A stretch of 44,369 nucleotides of DNA from Sphingomonadales bacterium BRH_c42 (GTDB lineage: Bacteria > Pseudomonadota > Alphaproteobacteria > Sphingomonadales > Sphingomonadaceae), in assembly GCA_001516125.1 (NCBI GenBank), contig LOEX01000131.1, positions 1 to 44,369 of the forward strand, given 5' to 3'. A program made the position numbers and the translations under genes. How positions within the stretch are numbered: the stretch's first letter is position 1; every line of letters begins with the position of its first letter. Positions 9,649-18,459 of the stretch are shown piece by piece. The notes beneath the pieces are model-generated. The model was not told the DNA's origin and ran no database searches. It saw only the letters and a program-made list of their open reading frames with translations.

Positions 9649-10395
9649 ATGATTCGAACGAAGCTTTGCATCGCGGCTGCGGCAATGGCGCTGATACAGC
9701 CTGCGCCGCTGCTTGCCGACAAGGCGCAGGATGCAGTCGCCGCCGAAAGCCGCACCGATGCCGACCGGGCGCTGGATGCGGGCCGCCAACCGACCGAAGT
9801 CCTGAGGTTCTCGGGCATCGAGGCCGGTCAGTCCGTGGCCGATTTCATGGCAGGGGACGGGTATTATACCGCCATGATTGCCGATCTGGTTGGACCGGGA
9901 GGGGTGGTCTATGCGGTCAATCCCGTACGCTTCCACAATCCCGAGGTGTGGAAGCAAAGGCTGGCCGCACATACCAACATCCGGACGATGGCAGTCCCGC
10001 CGCGCGCGATGCAGCTGGCCCCGGGCAGCGTGGACACGATTTTCGCGCATCTTGTATTCCACGATCTGTACTGGGAATCGGAACGTTACGAATTTCCCCG
10101 GCTGGACGTGGACGGCGTGCTGGCAAACTGGTTCGCCGCAATCAGGCCGGGGGGCCAGGTCATCGTGGTCGACCACATGGGCCCTGCAGGCGATCCGCGC
10201 GAGGTGACCGGCAGGTTGCACCGCATAGCGTCCGACACGGTCATCGCGGCGATGACCGGTGCAGGTTTCAGGTTGACCGAGCGATCCGATATGTTGCGGC
10301 GCAGCGAAGATGATCACTCGCACAATGTCTTCGATGAGGAAGTGCGCGGCAAGACCGACCGCTTTGTGATGAAATTTCAGAAGCCTGGCGGGTAA
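9649..10395 (+). CDS. Exported class I SAM-methyltransferase-like protein (COG4798-type)
   Basis: The 248-residue protein starts with a typical signal peptide (basic MIRTK, hydrophobic to about residue 20, likely cleavage after LLA at 23). The rest has a Rossmann methyltransferase fold: a modified SAM-binding motif DFMAGDGYYT at 65-74, a following strand ending in VYAVNP, and FHDLYW and GGQVIVVDHM segments matching later methyltransferase strands. Proteins of this kind are known in proteobacteria as predicted methyltransferases (COG4798). A periplasmic location is puzzling because SAM is cytoplasmic. The start ATG has GGAGGG 6 bases upstream. The substrate is unknown. It is followed by the candidate small RNA. 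Confidence 0.82.
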   Translation: MIRTKLCIAAAAMALIQPAPLLADKAQDAVAAESRTDADRALDAGRQPTEVLRFSGIEAGQSVADFMAGDGYYTAMIADLVGPGGVVYAVNPVRFHNPEVWKQRLAAHTNIRTMAVPPRAMQLAPGSVDTIFAHLVFHDLYWESERYEFPRLDVDGVLANWFAAIRPGGQVIVVDHMGPAGDPREVTGRLHRIASDTVIAAMTGAGFRLTERSDMLRRSEDDHSHNVFDEEVRGKTDRFVMKFQKPGG

Positions 10396-10406
10396 TTGCA
10401 AAAACC

Positions 10407-10427
10407 GTGTTGCGTTTGGTGCAACAC
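10407..10427. repeat. Perfect 7-base inverted repeat after the methyltransferase gene
   Basis: GTGTTGC at 10407-10413 and GCAACAC at 10421-10427 are perfectly complementary across a 7-base spacer. No T-run follows, so it is a poor intrinsic terminator. It lies 19 bases upstream of the -35 box of the candidate small RNA and could be an operator for it. Confidence 0.4.
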
Positions 10428-10445
10428 AGCATGACCTTTTCGCAC

Positions 10446-10474
10446 TTGCACAAAAATGTGCCGCCCCGCATATG
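10446..10474 (+). promoter_or_regulatory. Putative promoter of the small-RNA candidate
   Basis: TTGCAC (10446-10451), a 17-base spacer, and CATATG (10469-10474) form a -35/-10 pair. The same -10 hexamer with the same spacing occurs in front of groES. The spacer begins with a small inverted repeat, GCACA (10448-10452) and TGTGC (10457-10461), which overlaps the -35 box and could bind a repressor. Confidence 0.45.
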
Positions 10475-10479
10475 GAAGG

Positions 10480-10540
10480 GGCCTTTTAGGCATCCTCTCC
10501 CAAGACTTTCAAACCCGGCCCTTGTGGCCGGGTTTTTTCT
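10480..10540 (+). ncRNA. Candidate small RNA ending in an intrinsic terminator
   Basis: From a predicted start about 6-7 bases after the -10 box, a transcript of about 60 nt would run to a strong terminator. It contains a small hairpin (GCC at 10481-10483 with GGC at 10489-10491), then an unpaired pyrimidine-rich stretch CATCCTCTCCC near 10491-10501 that could pair with Shine-Dalgarno sequences, then the terminator. C-rich, CCTCC-like single-stranded loops are typical of several alphaproteobacterial small RNAs. No recognisable coding frame is present. Read-through from the methyltransferase gene is the alternative explanation. Confidence 0.45.
10512..10539 (+). terminator. Rho-independent terminator
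   Basis: A 9-base stem (AACCCGGCC with GGCCGGGTT) and a 5-base loop, CTTGT, are followed directly by a T-rich run (TTTTTTC). It is oriented on the plus strand and ends either the methyltransferase transcript or a short RNA starting near 10480. It also lies just beyond the 3' end of the convergent MscS gene. Confidence 0.85.
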
Positions 10541-10548
10541 TTGGTGGT

Positions 10549-11643
10549 TCAATCTGATTTTGCCCTGGCATTGGCGGCATCGACTTCGAGCCGGTGGCGG
10601 ATCAGCGAATCGGGCATATTGTCGCGCAGCCATTCGAGCATGTGCTCGCGCAATTCGCAGCGCAGTTGCCACAAATCGCCGATCGTGCGGGCGCTCACCG
10701 CCAGGCGCACCTCGATGCTTTCGGGGTAGGCCTCGGTGAGCAGCGCGTCGGCGGTGCGCTGGTCCCACAGTGGATGGGCCGACACGAAGCGCTGGAATTC
10801 TTCGCGGATCGGGGCGACCGGCGTCGCCGGGTCGAGATGGAGGAACACCGGCCCGGTCAGCCGCTCGTTCTTGCGCGACCAGTTCTCGAAACTCTGCTCG
10901 AAGAACCGCCCGGTGGGGACCGCGATCAGCCGTTCGTCCCAGCTGCGGATCAGGACGAAGGTCATGCGGATTTCCTCAACCCGCCCGGTATAGCCATCGA
11001 CCTTGACCATGTCGCCGATACGGATCGGTTCGGTCATCGCCATCTGCAATCCCGAGATGAACGATTTGAGCGCAGGCTGCGCCGCCGCACCCACCGCCAG
11101 CGCCGCCAGCCCGGCCGAGGCAAGCAGGGTGGTGCCGATGCTGCGCACACCGGGTATCGCCATCAGCATCAGGCCGACGGTGACGGTCACGATCACCAGC
11201 GTTGCCGAGCGCGAGAGGATGGCAAGCCGCGTGCGGCGGCTGCGCATGGCCACCGGGTCTTCGGAGGCATCGAACCTCAGTTCGAACGCGGCGGTGAGCG
11301 CCTTGACCAGCGAATAGGCGATCCAGCCCAGGATGGCGGGACGCAGGAAGCGCGCCATCGGCTCCCAGGCCAGTAGCAGGCCCTGGTCGGCCTGCGCGGC
11401 AATCGTCAGGCCGAGCACGATAACGGCCCACTTGAGCGGGCGAGCCACCCGCTCGACCATCAGGTCATCGAGCGCGGTTTCCGACATCGCGGCAAGCCGC
11501 CGCATCGCCGCGAGGATGAGGCGATAAAGCAGATAGCCGCCGCCGATCGCCGCAAGCGCGGTCAAAGTGCCCGAGAGCGCCATATCCCAGGCGATGTTCC
11601 AGTTGGCGGGCCAACTCGAGGGGTTGAACCAGTCCGGCATCAT
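10549..11643 (-). CDS. MscS-family mechanosensitive ion channel
   Basis: This is a small-conductance mechanosensitive channel-type protein of about 364 residues, which would release solutes on osmotic downshock. Several N-terminal membrane segments precede the pore-lining helix, represented by the Ala/Gly-rich AGLAALAVGAAAQPALKSF. The MscS beta domain follows, with the family pattern PIRIGDMVKVDGYTGRVEEI, and then a cytoplasmic alpha/beta domain. Two adjacent ATGs (11643, 11640) are the likely start, 43 bases after the polA stop. The frame is open to 11700, overlapping polA by 14 bases, so a longer form is possible. It is probably co-transcribed with polA. Confidence 0.9.
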   Translation of the reverse strand: MMPDWFNPSSWPANWNIAWDMALSGTLTALAAIGGGYLLYRLILAAMRRLAAMSETALDDLMVERVARPLKWAVIVLGLTIAAQADQGLLLAWEPMARFLRPAILGWIAYSLVKALTAAFELRFDASEDPVAMRSRRTRLAILSRSATLVIVTVTVGLMLMAIPGVRSIGTTLLASAGLAALAVGAAAQPALKSFISGLQMAMTEPIRIGDMVKVDGYTGRVEEIRMTFVLIRSWDERLIAVPTGRFFEQSFENWSRKNERLTGPVFLHLDPATPVAPIREEFQRFVSAHPLWDQRTADALLTEAYPESIEVRLAVSARTIGDLWQLRCELREHMLEWLRDNMPDSLIRHRLEVDAANARAKSD

Positions 11644-11686
11644 CTGCGGGTTATGTCGCAGAGCTGAAACTGGCAAGCCCGGCGGC

Positions 11687-14521
11687 TCAATGCGCGGCAT
11701 CCCAGCTCGCGCCGGTGCCGATATCGACGCCCAGCGGCACGTCGAGAGTGACCGCCGGTGCGGCAGCTTCGGCCATCACCCGGCGGATGATCGGCGTGGC
11801 CGCTTCAACATCGCCGTGCGGCAATTCGAACACCAGTTCGTCATGCACTTGCAGCAGCATGTGCACCTCGTTCAGCCCGGCATCGCGCAGGGCGGGGGTC
11901 ATCCGCGCCATCGCGCGCTTGATGATGTCCGCGCTGCTGCCCTGGATCGGCGCATTGATCGCTGCCCGTTCCGATCCCTGCCGCTCTGCCTGGTGCTTCG
12001 AATTGATCCGCGGGAACCAGCATTTGCGGCCGAACAGCGTTTCCGACCAGCCGCGTTCGCGCACGGCGACGAGCGTATCGTGGATGTAGCGCTGGATACC
12101 GGGGAAACGCTGGAAATAGGTGTCGATCATCGCCTGCGCCTCTTCGGGCGTCACTTCCAGCCGTGCGGCCAGCCCCCAGCGCGAAATGCCGTAGAGGATG
12201 GCGAAGTTGATCGTCTTGGCGCGCGCGCGCGTGTCGCGGTTGACAGTGCCGAACAGCTCGTCGGCGGTGCGCGCGTGGATGTCCTCGCCTTGCGCGAAGG
12301 CTTCTTTCAGCGTCGGCACGTCGGCCATGTGCGCCGCCAGCCTGAGCTCGATCTGCGAATAGTCCGCCGCGAGCAGCACGTTGCCCTCGTCGGCCACAAA
12401 GGCCTCGCGGATCTGCCGCCCGATCGCGGTGCGGACCGGGATGTTCTGCAAATTGGGATCGGTCGAGGATAGCCGCCCGGTCTGCGCGCCGACCAGCGAA
12501 TAGCTGGTGTGGACGCGCCCCGTTGACGGATTGATCGCCTCCTGAAGTGCATCGGTATAGGTCGACTTGAGCTTTGCCAGGTGGCGCCATTCGAGCACCA
12601 GCCTGGCAATCGGCGCACCTTCGCCCGCCAGCCGTTCGAGCACGCCCACGTCGGTCGAGTACTGCCCGCTCTTGCCCCTGGGGCCGCCTTTGTAGCCCAG
12701 CTTGTCGAACAGGATTTCGCCAAGCTGGCGCGGGCTGGCGATGGTGAATTCCTGCCCGGCAGCGGCATGAATCTCGCCCTCGAGCCGTGCCGATTCGCGG
12801 GCGAATTCCTCGGACAGTGCGGCAAGGCGGGTCCGGTCCACCTTGATCCCCTTGCGCTCCATCGCCGCGACCACCGCCACCAGCGGGCGATCGACCCGCT
12901 GATAGATCCGCGTACTTCCTTCTTCGGCGAGACGCGGCTTCAGATGCTGGTGCAGCCGCCAGGTGACATCGGCATCCTCGGCGGCATATTCGGTTGCGCG
13001 GTCCAGCGGAACCTCGGCAAACGAGATCTGCTTCCTGCCTGCGCCGCAGACATCCTTGAAAGCGAGCGGGGTATGGCCCAGATGCCGTTCGGACAGCTCG
13101 TCCATCCCGTGTCCGCCACCGATGCCCTGCTCGCTGCGCCCCGCGTCGAGCGCGAAGCTCATCACCATCGTGTCATCGATCGGCCCCAGCGCGATGCCGT
13201 GGCGGGCGAGCACGTTGATGTCGTATTTGATGTTCTGCCCGATCTTGAGCACCGCCGGGTCTTCGAGCAGCGGTTTCAGCGCCGCAATGGCTTCAGCAAG
13301 AGGAATCTGCACCGGCTTTTCGGCGAACATGTCGCTGCCGCCGTGGCCAAGCGGAATATAGCAGGCCTGGTTCGGGCCCAGCGCCAGGCTGACCCCGACC
13401 AGGTCGGCGCGCACTGCGTCGAGTGCGCTGGTTTCGGTATCGACCGCAATCTGGCGGGCCGCGAAGCCGCGCGCGATCCAGTCATCGAGCCGCTCCATGC
13501 TCTGGACGCATTCATAGGCGCTGCGATCGACCGGGGGCATTTCGGGCATGGCCTGCCGGTTGCCCCCGGCATTTCCGGTATCGCCCGCCGTCTGCGCCTT
13601 CGCCGGATTGAGATTTACCGGTCGTTCGGGGCTACCCTTACCCGCATTGAGGCGCCGTAGCAGGCTGGTGAAGCCGTGTCGTTCGAGGAATATGGCGAGC
13701 GGTTCGGGCGGGACGCCGTCGAGCCGGAATTCCTCCAGCGGCTGCGGCAGTGCGCAATCTTCCTTCAACGCCACCAGGACGCGGCTCATCTCGGCCTCGC
13801 CGCGCCCCTCGATCAGCCGTTCCTTAAGCTTGGAGGGTTTCATGTCAGCCGCCGAATCGAGCGCCGCGGTGAGCGAGCCATGCTCGGCAATCAGCTTGCT
13901 CGCGGTTTTCGGCCCGATACCGCGGATGCCGGGCACGTTGTCGGCGCTGTCACCCATCAGCGCCAGCACATCACCGACCAGCTGCGGCCCGACGCCGAAC
14001 TTCTCCTCCACCTCGTCGATATAGATGCGCTGGTTCTTCATCGTGTCGAGCATGTCGATCCGCGCACCATCGTGCTCGCCCACCAGCTGCATCAGGTCCT
14101 TGTCGGAGGAGACCACGGTCACATTCCATCCTTCGCGCTGCGCGGCGCGGGCGTATGTGGCGATCAGGTCATCGGCCTCGAGCCCCTCCTCCTCGATGCA
14201 GGGCAGGCTGAAGGCGCGGGTGGCATCGCGGATCAGCGGGAATTGCGGCACCAGATCTTCGGGCGCGCGCGGGCGGTTGGCCTTGTACAGCGGATAGATG
14301 TCGTTGCGGAAGGTATGCGAACCCTTGTCGAGGATCACCGCAAGATGCGTCGGCCCCTCGGCCTTGTCGAGTTCCTCGGCCAGCTTCCACAGCATCGTGG
14401 TGTAGCCATAAACCGCGCCGACCGGGGTGCCCTGCGGATCGGTCAGCGGCGGAAGCCGGTGATAGGCCCGGAAAATATAGGACGACCCATCGACGAGATA
14501 GAGGTGCTGCTTGTTGCTCAT
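11687..14521 (-). CDS. polA: DNA polymerase I
   Basis: PolA fills gaps and removes RNA primers in replication and repair. The 944-residue protein has three domains. A 5'-3' exonuclease covers roughly 1-300, with the acidic VDGSSYIFRAYH start and GDSADNVPGIRGIGPKTA. A 3'-5' exonuclease begins near residue 360 with an intact DTET metal-binding motif, so proofreading is probably active. The polymerase domain carries motif A AADYSQIELR near 720, the O-helix RARAKTINFAILYGIS and motif C QVHDELVFELP near 893. It is transcribed away from the small lipoprotein gene. Confidence 0.98.
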   Translation of the reverse strand: MSNKQHLYLVDGSSYIFRAYHRLPPLTDPQGTPVGAVYGYTTMLWKLAEELDKAEGPTHLAVILDKGSHTFRNDIYPLYKANRPRAPEDLVPQFPLIRDATRAFSLPCIEEEGLEADDLIATYARAAQREGWNVTVVSSDKDLMQLVGEHDGARIDMLDTMKNQRIYIDEVEEKFGVGPQLVGDVLALMGDSADNVPGIRGIGPKTASKLIAEHGSLTAALDSAADMKPSKLKERLIEGRGEAEMSRVLVALKEDCALPQPLEEFRLDGVPPEPLAIFLERHGFTSLLRRLNAGKGSPERPVNLNPAKAQTAGDTGNAGGNRQAMPEMPPVDRSAYECVQSMERLDDWIARGFAARQIAVDTETSALDAVRADLVGVSLALGPNQACYIPLGHGGSDMFAEKPVQIPLAEAIAALKPLLEDPAVLKIGQNIKYDINVLARHGIALGPIDDTMVMSFALDAGRSEQGIGGGHGMDELSERHLGHTPLAFKDVCGAGRKQISFAEVPLDRATEYAAEDADVTWRLHQHLKPRLAEEGSTRIYQRVDRPLVAVVAAMERKGIKVDRTRLAALSEEFARESARLEGEIHAAAGQEFTIASPRQLGEILFDKLGYKGGPRGKSGQYSTDVGVLERLAGEGAPIARLVLEWRHLAKLKSTYTDALQEAINPSTGRVHTSYSLVGAQTGRLSSTDPNLQNIPVRTAIGRQIREAFVADEGNVLLAADYSQIELRLAAHMADVPTLKEAFAQGEDIHARTADELFGTVNRDTRARAKTINFAILYGISRWGLAARLEVTPEEAQAMIDTYFQRFPGIQRYIHDTLVAVRERGWSETLFGRKCWFPRINSKHQAERQGSERAAINAPIQGSSADIIKRAMARMTPALRDAGLNEVHMLLQVHDELVFELPHGDVEAATPIIRRVMAEAAAPAVTLDVPLGVDIGTGASWDAAH

Positions 14522-14575
14522 CAGGAGCCCGTGTTAGCAGCCTCTGTGAGGGTCGGTAAGGGCTTTCGGGGCCGC

Positions 14576-14604
14576 TTGACACCTCTCGAGGGCGGCTCAA
14601 ATAC
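14576..14604 (+). promoter_or_regulatory. Possible promoter for the small lipoprotein gene
   Basis: TTGACA at 14576-14581 matches the -35 consensus exactly. A 17-base spacer leads to AAATAC at 14599-14604, a weak -10. It lies in the 237-base gap between the divergent polA and lipoprotein starts. Confidence 0.35.
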
Positions 14605-14675
14605 GGCAAAATGATGGCGGAATCGGCGAATACGGCTTGCCTTGCCTTAAAATCGCCATTATTTCCCTTGGCAGA

Positions 14676-14695
14676 GCCCGCCAGCATCGGCGGGC
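14676..14695 (+). other. Hairpin in the leader of the small lipoprotein gene
   Basis: GCCCGCC (14676-14682) pairs perfectly with GGCGGGC (14689-14695) across a 6-base loop; flanking A-T and G-T pairs may extend the stem. Only TTCGT follows, so termination would be inefficient. It sits 63 bases before the lipoprotein start, so it could stabilise or attenuate the transcript. Confidence 0.4.
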
Positions 14696-14758
14696 TTCGT
14701 GCAGGGACCGCATCAAGTGGCTCCTTGCATCCCACTCGCTGATCAAGGAATTCATATC

Positions 14759-15001
14759 ATGCGTAAGATCATTCTTGCTGCTGCCGTTGCCGGTGCCGCT
14801 CTCGGCCTCGCCGCCTGCTCGCAGGGTGCCGACGAAGCAACCGAAGCTGCCGATGCCGCTGCTGCTGACACCGCCGCCGTTGCTGACGATGCGACCGCCG
14901 TTGTCGACGAAGCTGCTACCGCAGCTACCGAAGCTACCGGTGAAGCCGTCGAAGGTGCCGAAGCAGCTGTTGAAGAAACCACGGAAGCTGCTGCCGAGTA
15001 A
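14759..15001 (+). CDS. Small Ala-rich lipoprotein
   Basis: This 80-residue protein has a clear lipoprotein signal (MRKIILAAAVAGAALG, lipobox LAAC with Cys at about 20). The mature part is almost entirely Ala, Glu, Asp, Thr and Val, and therefore very acidic and low in complexity; it is probably helical or disordered. Its size recalls entericidin-like small lipoproteins, but I see no specific family match. The ATG at 14759 has AAGGAA 8 bases upstream. The frame is open upstream to 14699 without support. It is followed by a strong terminator, so it is a single-gene unit. Acylation by Lnt is expected. Confidence 0.8.
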   Translation: MRKIILAAAVAGAALGLAACSQGADEATEAADAAAADTAAVADDATAVVDEAATAATEATGEAVEGAEAAVEETTEAAAE

Positions 15002-15034
15002 TTTTACTCGCGAAGGCGATTTATCGCTTGTCCA

Positions 15035-15068
15035 GGGGCGGTGCCGCAAGGTGCCGCCCCTTTTCTTT
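15035..15068 (+). terminator. Rho-independent terminator with GCAA tetraloop
   Basis: An 11-pair stem (arms 15035-15045 and 15050-15060, two G-U pairs) is closed by a GCAA tetraloop and followed by TTTTCTTT. It ends the lipoprotein transcript. The hairpin differs at one base from the rplL terminator at 22363-22392 (reverse strand). Confidence 0.9.
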
Positions 15069-15114
15069 GGCTCGCCCCCGCAAATCTGCGAACGCAATGC
15101 CGCGGATGACGCGA

Positions 15115-16149
15115 TCAGCCGCCCGTTTGCGTCGCGCGCTCGCCAGCGACGCTGTTCGTCAGGATCTGCCGCTGGGCATCGGCATTGAAACCGTCATAGA
15201 GCGCGCGGGCGATGGCCGCGATCCGCTCTTCGCGCGCGGCGCGCGCGCCCTGCCCGGTGACATAGATAGCCAGCGCGAATGCGCGTCCGTCAGGCGTTTC
15301 GATGATGCCGACATCGCTGGATGTGTTGTTCAACGACCCGGTCTTGTGGCTGACTTGCGCGCCGAGAGGAATCTGCGCCGGGATGCGGCGTTTTCCGGTG
15401 CTGGTCCGGCTCATCGCGCCGAGTATCACGCGGCGGCTTTCGGCCGAGAGATACTTGCCCTGGTAGAGGCCGCGCAGCAGCTCGACCATGGCGCGGGGCG
15501 TTGCCGCATCGCGCCGGTCGATATGCGTCGCCGGATCGAACTCGCCATCGTCGCGCACCAGAGTGGCGATGTCGCGGTTGATGCTGAATTCCCTGATGCC
15601 CTGGCGGCGGACCCAGTCGTTTACCTTGGCGGGGCCGCCCACCGCCGCGAGCAGCGCATCTGTGGCCGGGTTGCTCGAGCGTGTAATCATCAACTCGATC
15701 AGGTCGATCGCCGCCATGTGCTCGCCCTTGCGCACGGGCGCGACAGCTGAGGAGAACCTGGCCGAACCCACCGCAACAAGCAGCGGAAATTCGCTGGTCA
15801 GCGAGTATTTCCCCTGCTCGACCATCTCCATATAGGTCGCTGCCACCGCGATCTTGCTGGTTGAGGCCATGGGAAACAGCTGGTCGCCGAGCACGGCGAT
15901 CTGCCGCCCGGTCGACAGGTCGATGGCCGCGACCCCGATCCGGCCCCGGGTGCCATCGGCGAGTTGGGCAATGCGCCGCTCAAGCGAGGTTTCATAGACT
16001 GCGTCGAAGGACTGCGGGCTGCGCGGCTCGGTTCCGAGCGCGCGGTCGAACGCGGCTCCCAGATCGCTGGTCTGCGCTGCCAGCGGGGAGGCCGCCAGCA
16101 TCGCCGTGGCGAATGCGGCCCAGACAGGTGCAACCAGTCGTCCGATCAT
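15115..16149 (-). CDS. Class A beta-lactamase-fold serine hydrolase, exported
   Basis: The 344-residue protein has a signal peptide (likely cleavage after ASPLAAQ, near 26) and a penicillin-recognising fold. The nucleophile motif STSK is at 96-99 (Ser96 and Lys99), an SxN motif reads SSN at 158-160, and KTG is at 269-271, so three catalytic elements are intact. The omega-loop motif of true class A enzymes (ExxLN before RDTTTP) is not evident: the RDAATP segment at about 213-218 is preceded by DGEFDPATHID. Deacylation may therefore be slow, and the protein may not be an efficient beta-lactamase. The start ATG has GAGGG and GGAGG upstream. Confidence 0.82.
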   Translation of the reverse strand: MIGRLVAPVWAAFATAMLAASPLAAQTSDLGAAFDRALGTEPRSPQSFDAVYETSLERRIAQLADGTRGRIGVAAIDLSTGRQIAVLGDQLFPMASTSKIAVAATYMEMVEQGKYSLTSEFPLLVAVGSARFSSAVAPVRKGEHMAAIDLIELMITRSSNPATDALLAAVGGPAKVNDWVRRQGIREFSINRDIATLVRDDGEFDPATHIDRRDAATPRAMVELLRGLYQGKYLSAESRRVILGAMSRTSTGKRRIPAQIPLGAQVSHKTGSLNNTSSDVGIIETPDGRAFALAIYVTGQGARAAREERIAAIARALYDGFNADAQRQILTNSVAGERATQTGG

Positions 16150-16283
16150 GCCCTCAAGTTACCTCCCGTATGGTTGGCAAACGATTAACGGACCTCGATT
16201 CGTTCGGGCAAGCACCTTGTGCGGTTACAGCGGTGAAAGGTGCCCTGACCGCGATGGACGCGGTATTTTGCCGTCGGTCAAGC

Positions 16284-16316
16284 AAAAAGGCCCGGCAGGA
16301 TTGCTCCCACCGGGCC
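16284..16316 (-). terminator. Rho-independent terminator of groESL
   Basis: Read on the minus strand, GGCCCGG and CCGGGCC (16316-16310 and 16295-16289) form the outer stem. An inner GGGA/TCCT stem is closed by a GCAA tetraloop, and five T residues follow. It starts 28 bases after the groEL stop codon. Confidence 0.9.
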
Positions 16317-16343
16317 TTTGTTGTGCCTAGCCGAAGTCCGGGC

Positions 16344-18315
<1,972 letters not shown>

Positions 18316-18352
18316 TGTCGTATGACCTTTCCTGTAAGTTGAAATATCGCGA

Positions 18353-18379
18353 TTGGCACTCTCGCCCTGAGAGTGCCAG
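18353..18379 (-). promoter_or_regulatory. CIRCE element (HrcA operator)
   Basis: TTGGCACTC at 18353-18361, a 9-base spacer and GAGTGCCAG at 18371-18379 match the CIRCE consensus TTAGCACTC-N9-GAGTGCTAA at 8 of 9 and 7 of 9 positions. Known CIRCE sites bind the repressor HrcA and restrict groESL expression outside heat stress. It sits exactly at the predicted transcription start of groES. Confidence 0.93.
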
Positions 18380-18386
18380 CGGGGCG

Positions 18387-18415
18387 CATATGTGGTCGCG
18401 GCCGACCCGAGTCAA
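18387..18415 (-). promoter_or_regulatory. Putative groESL promoter
   Basis: On the minus strand, TTGACT (18415-18410), a 17-base spacer and CATATG (18392-18387) form a -35/-10 pair. The predicted start near 18380 abuts the CIRCE element, so HrcA would block initiation directly. Confidence 0.65.
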
Positions 18416-18459
18416 CCGTCAGTCAGGCAATTATTTTGCTTGGCGCCAAAGCTCTTGGC

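Noticed and set aside
15115-16149. Horizontally acquired antibiotic-resistance gene
   Set aside because: There is no mobile element, integron or composition change nearby. It sits in ordinary core chromosome next to groEL and lacks an obvious Glu166 motif.
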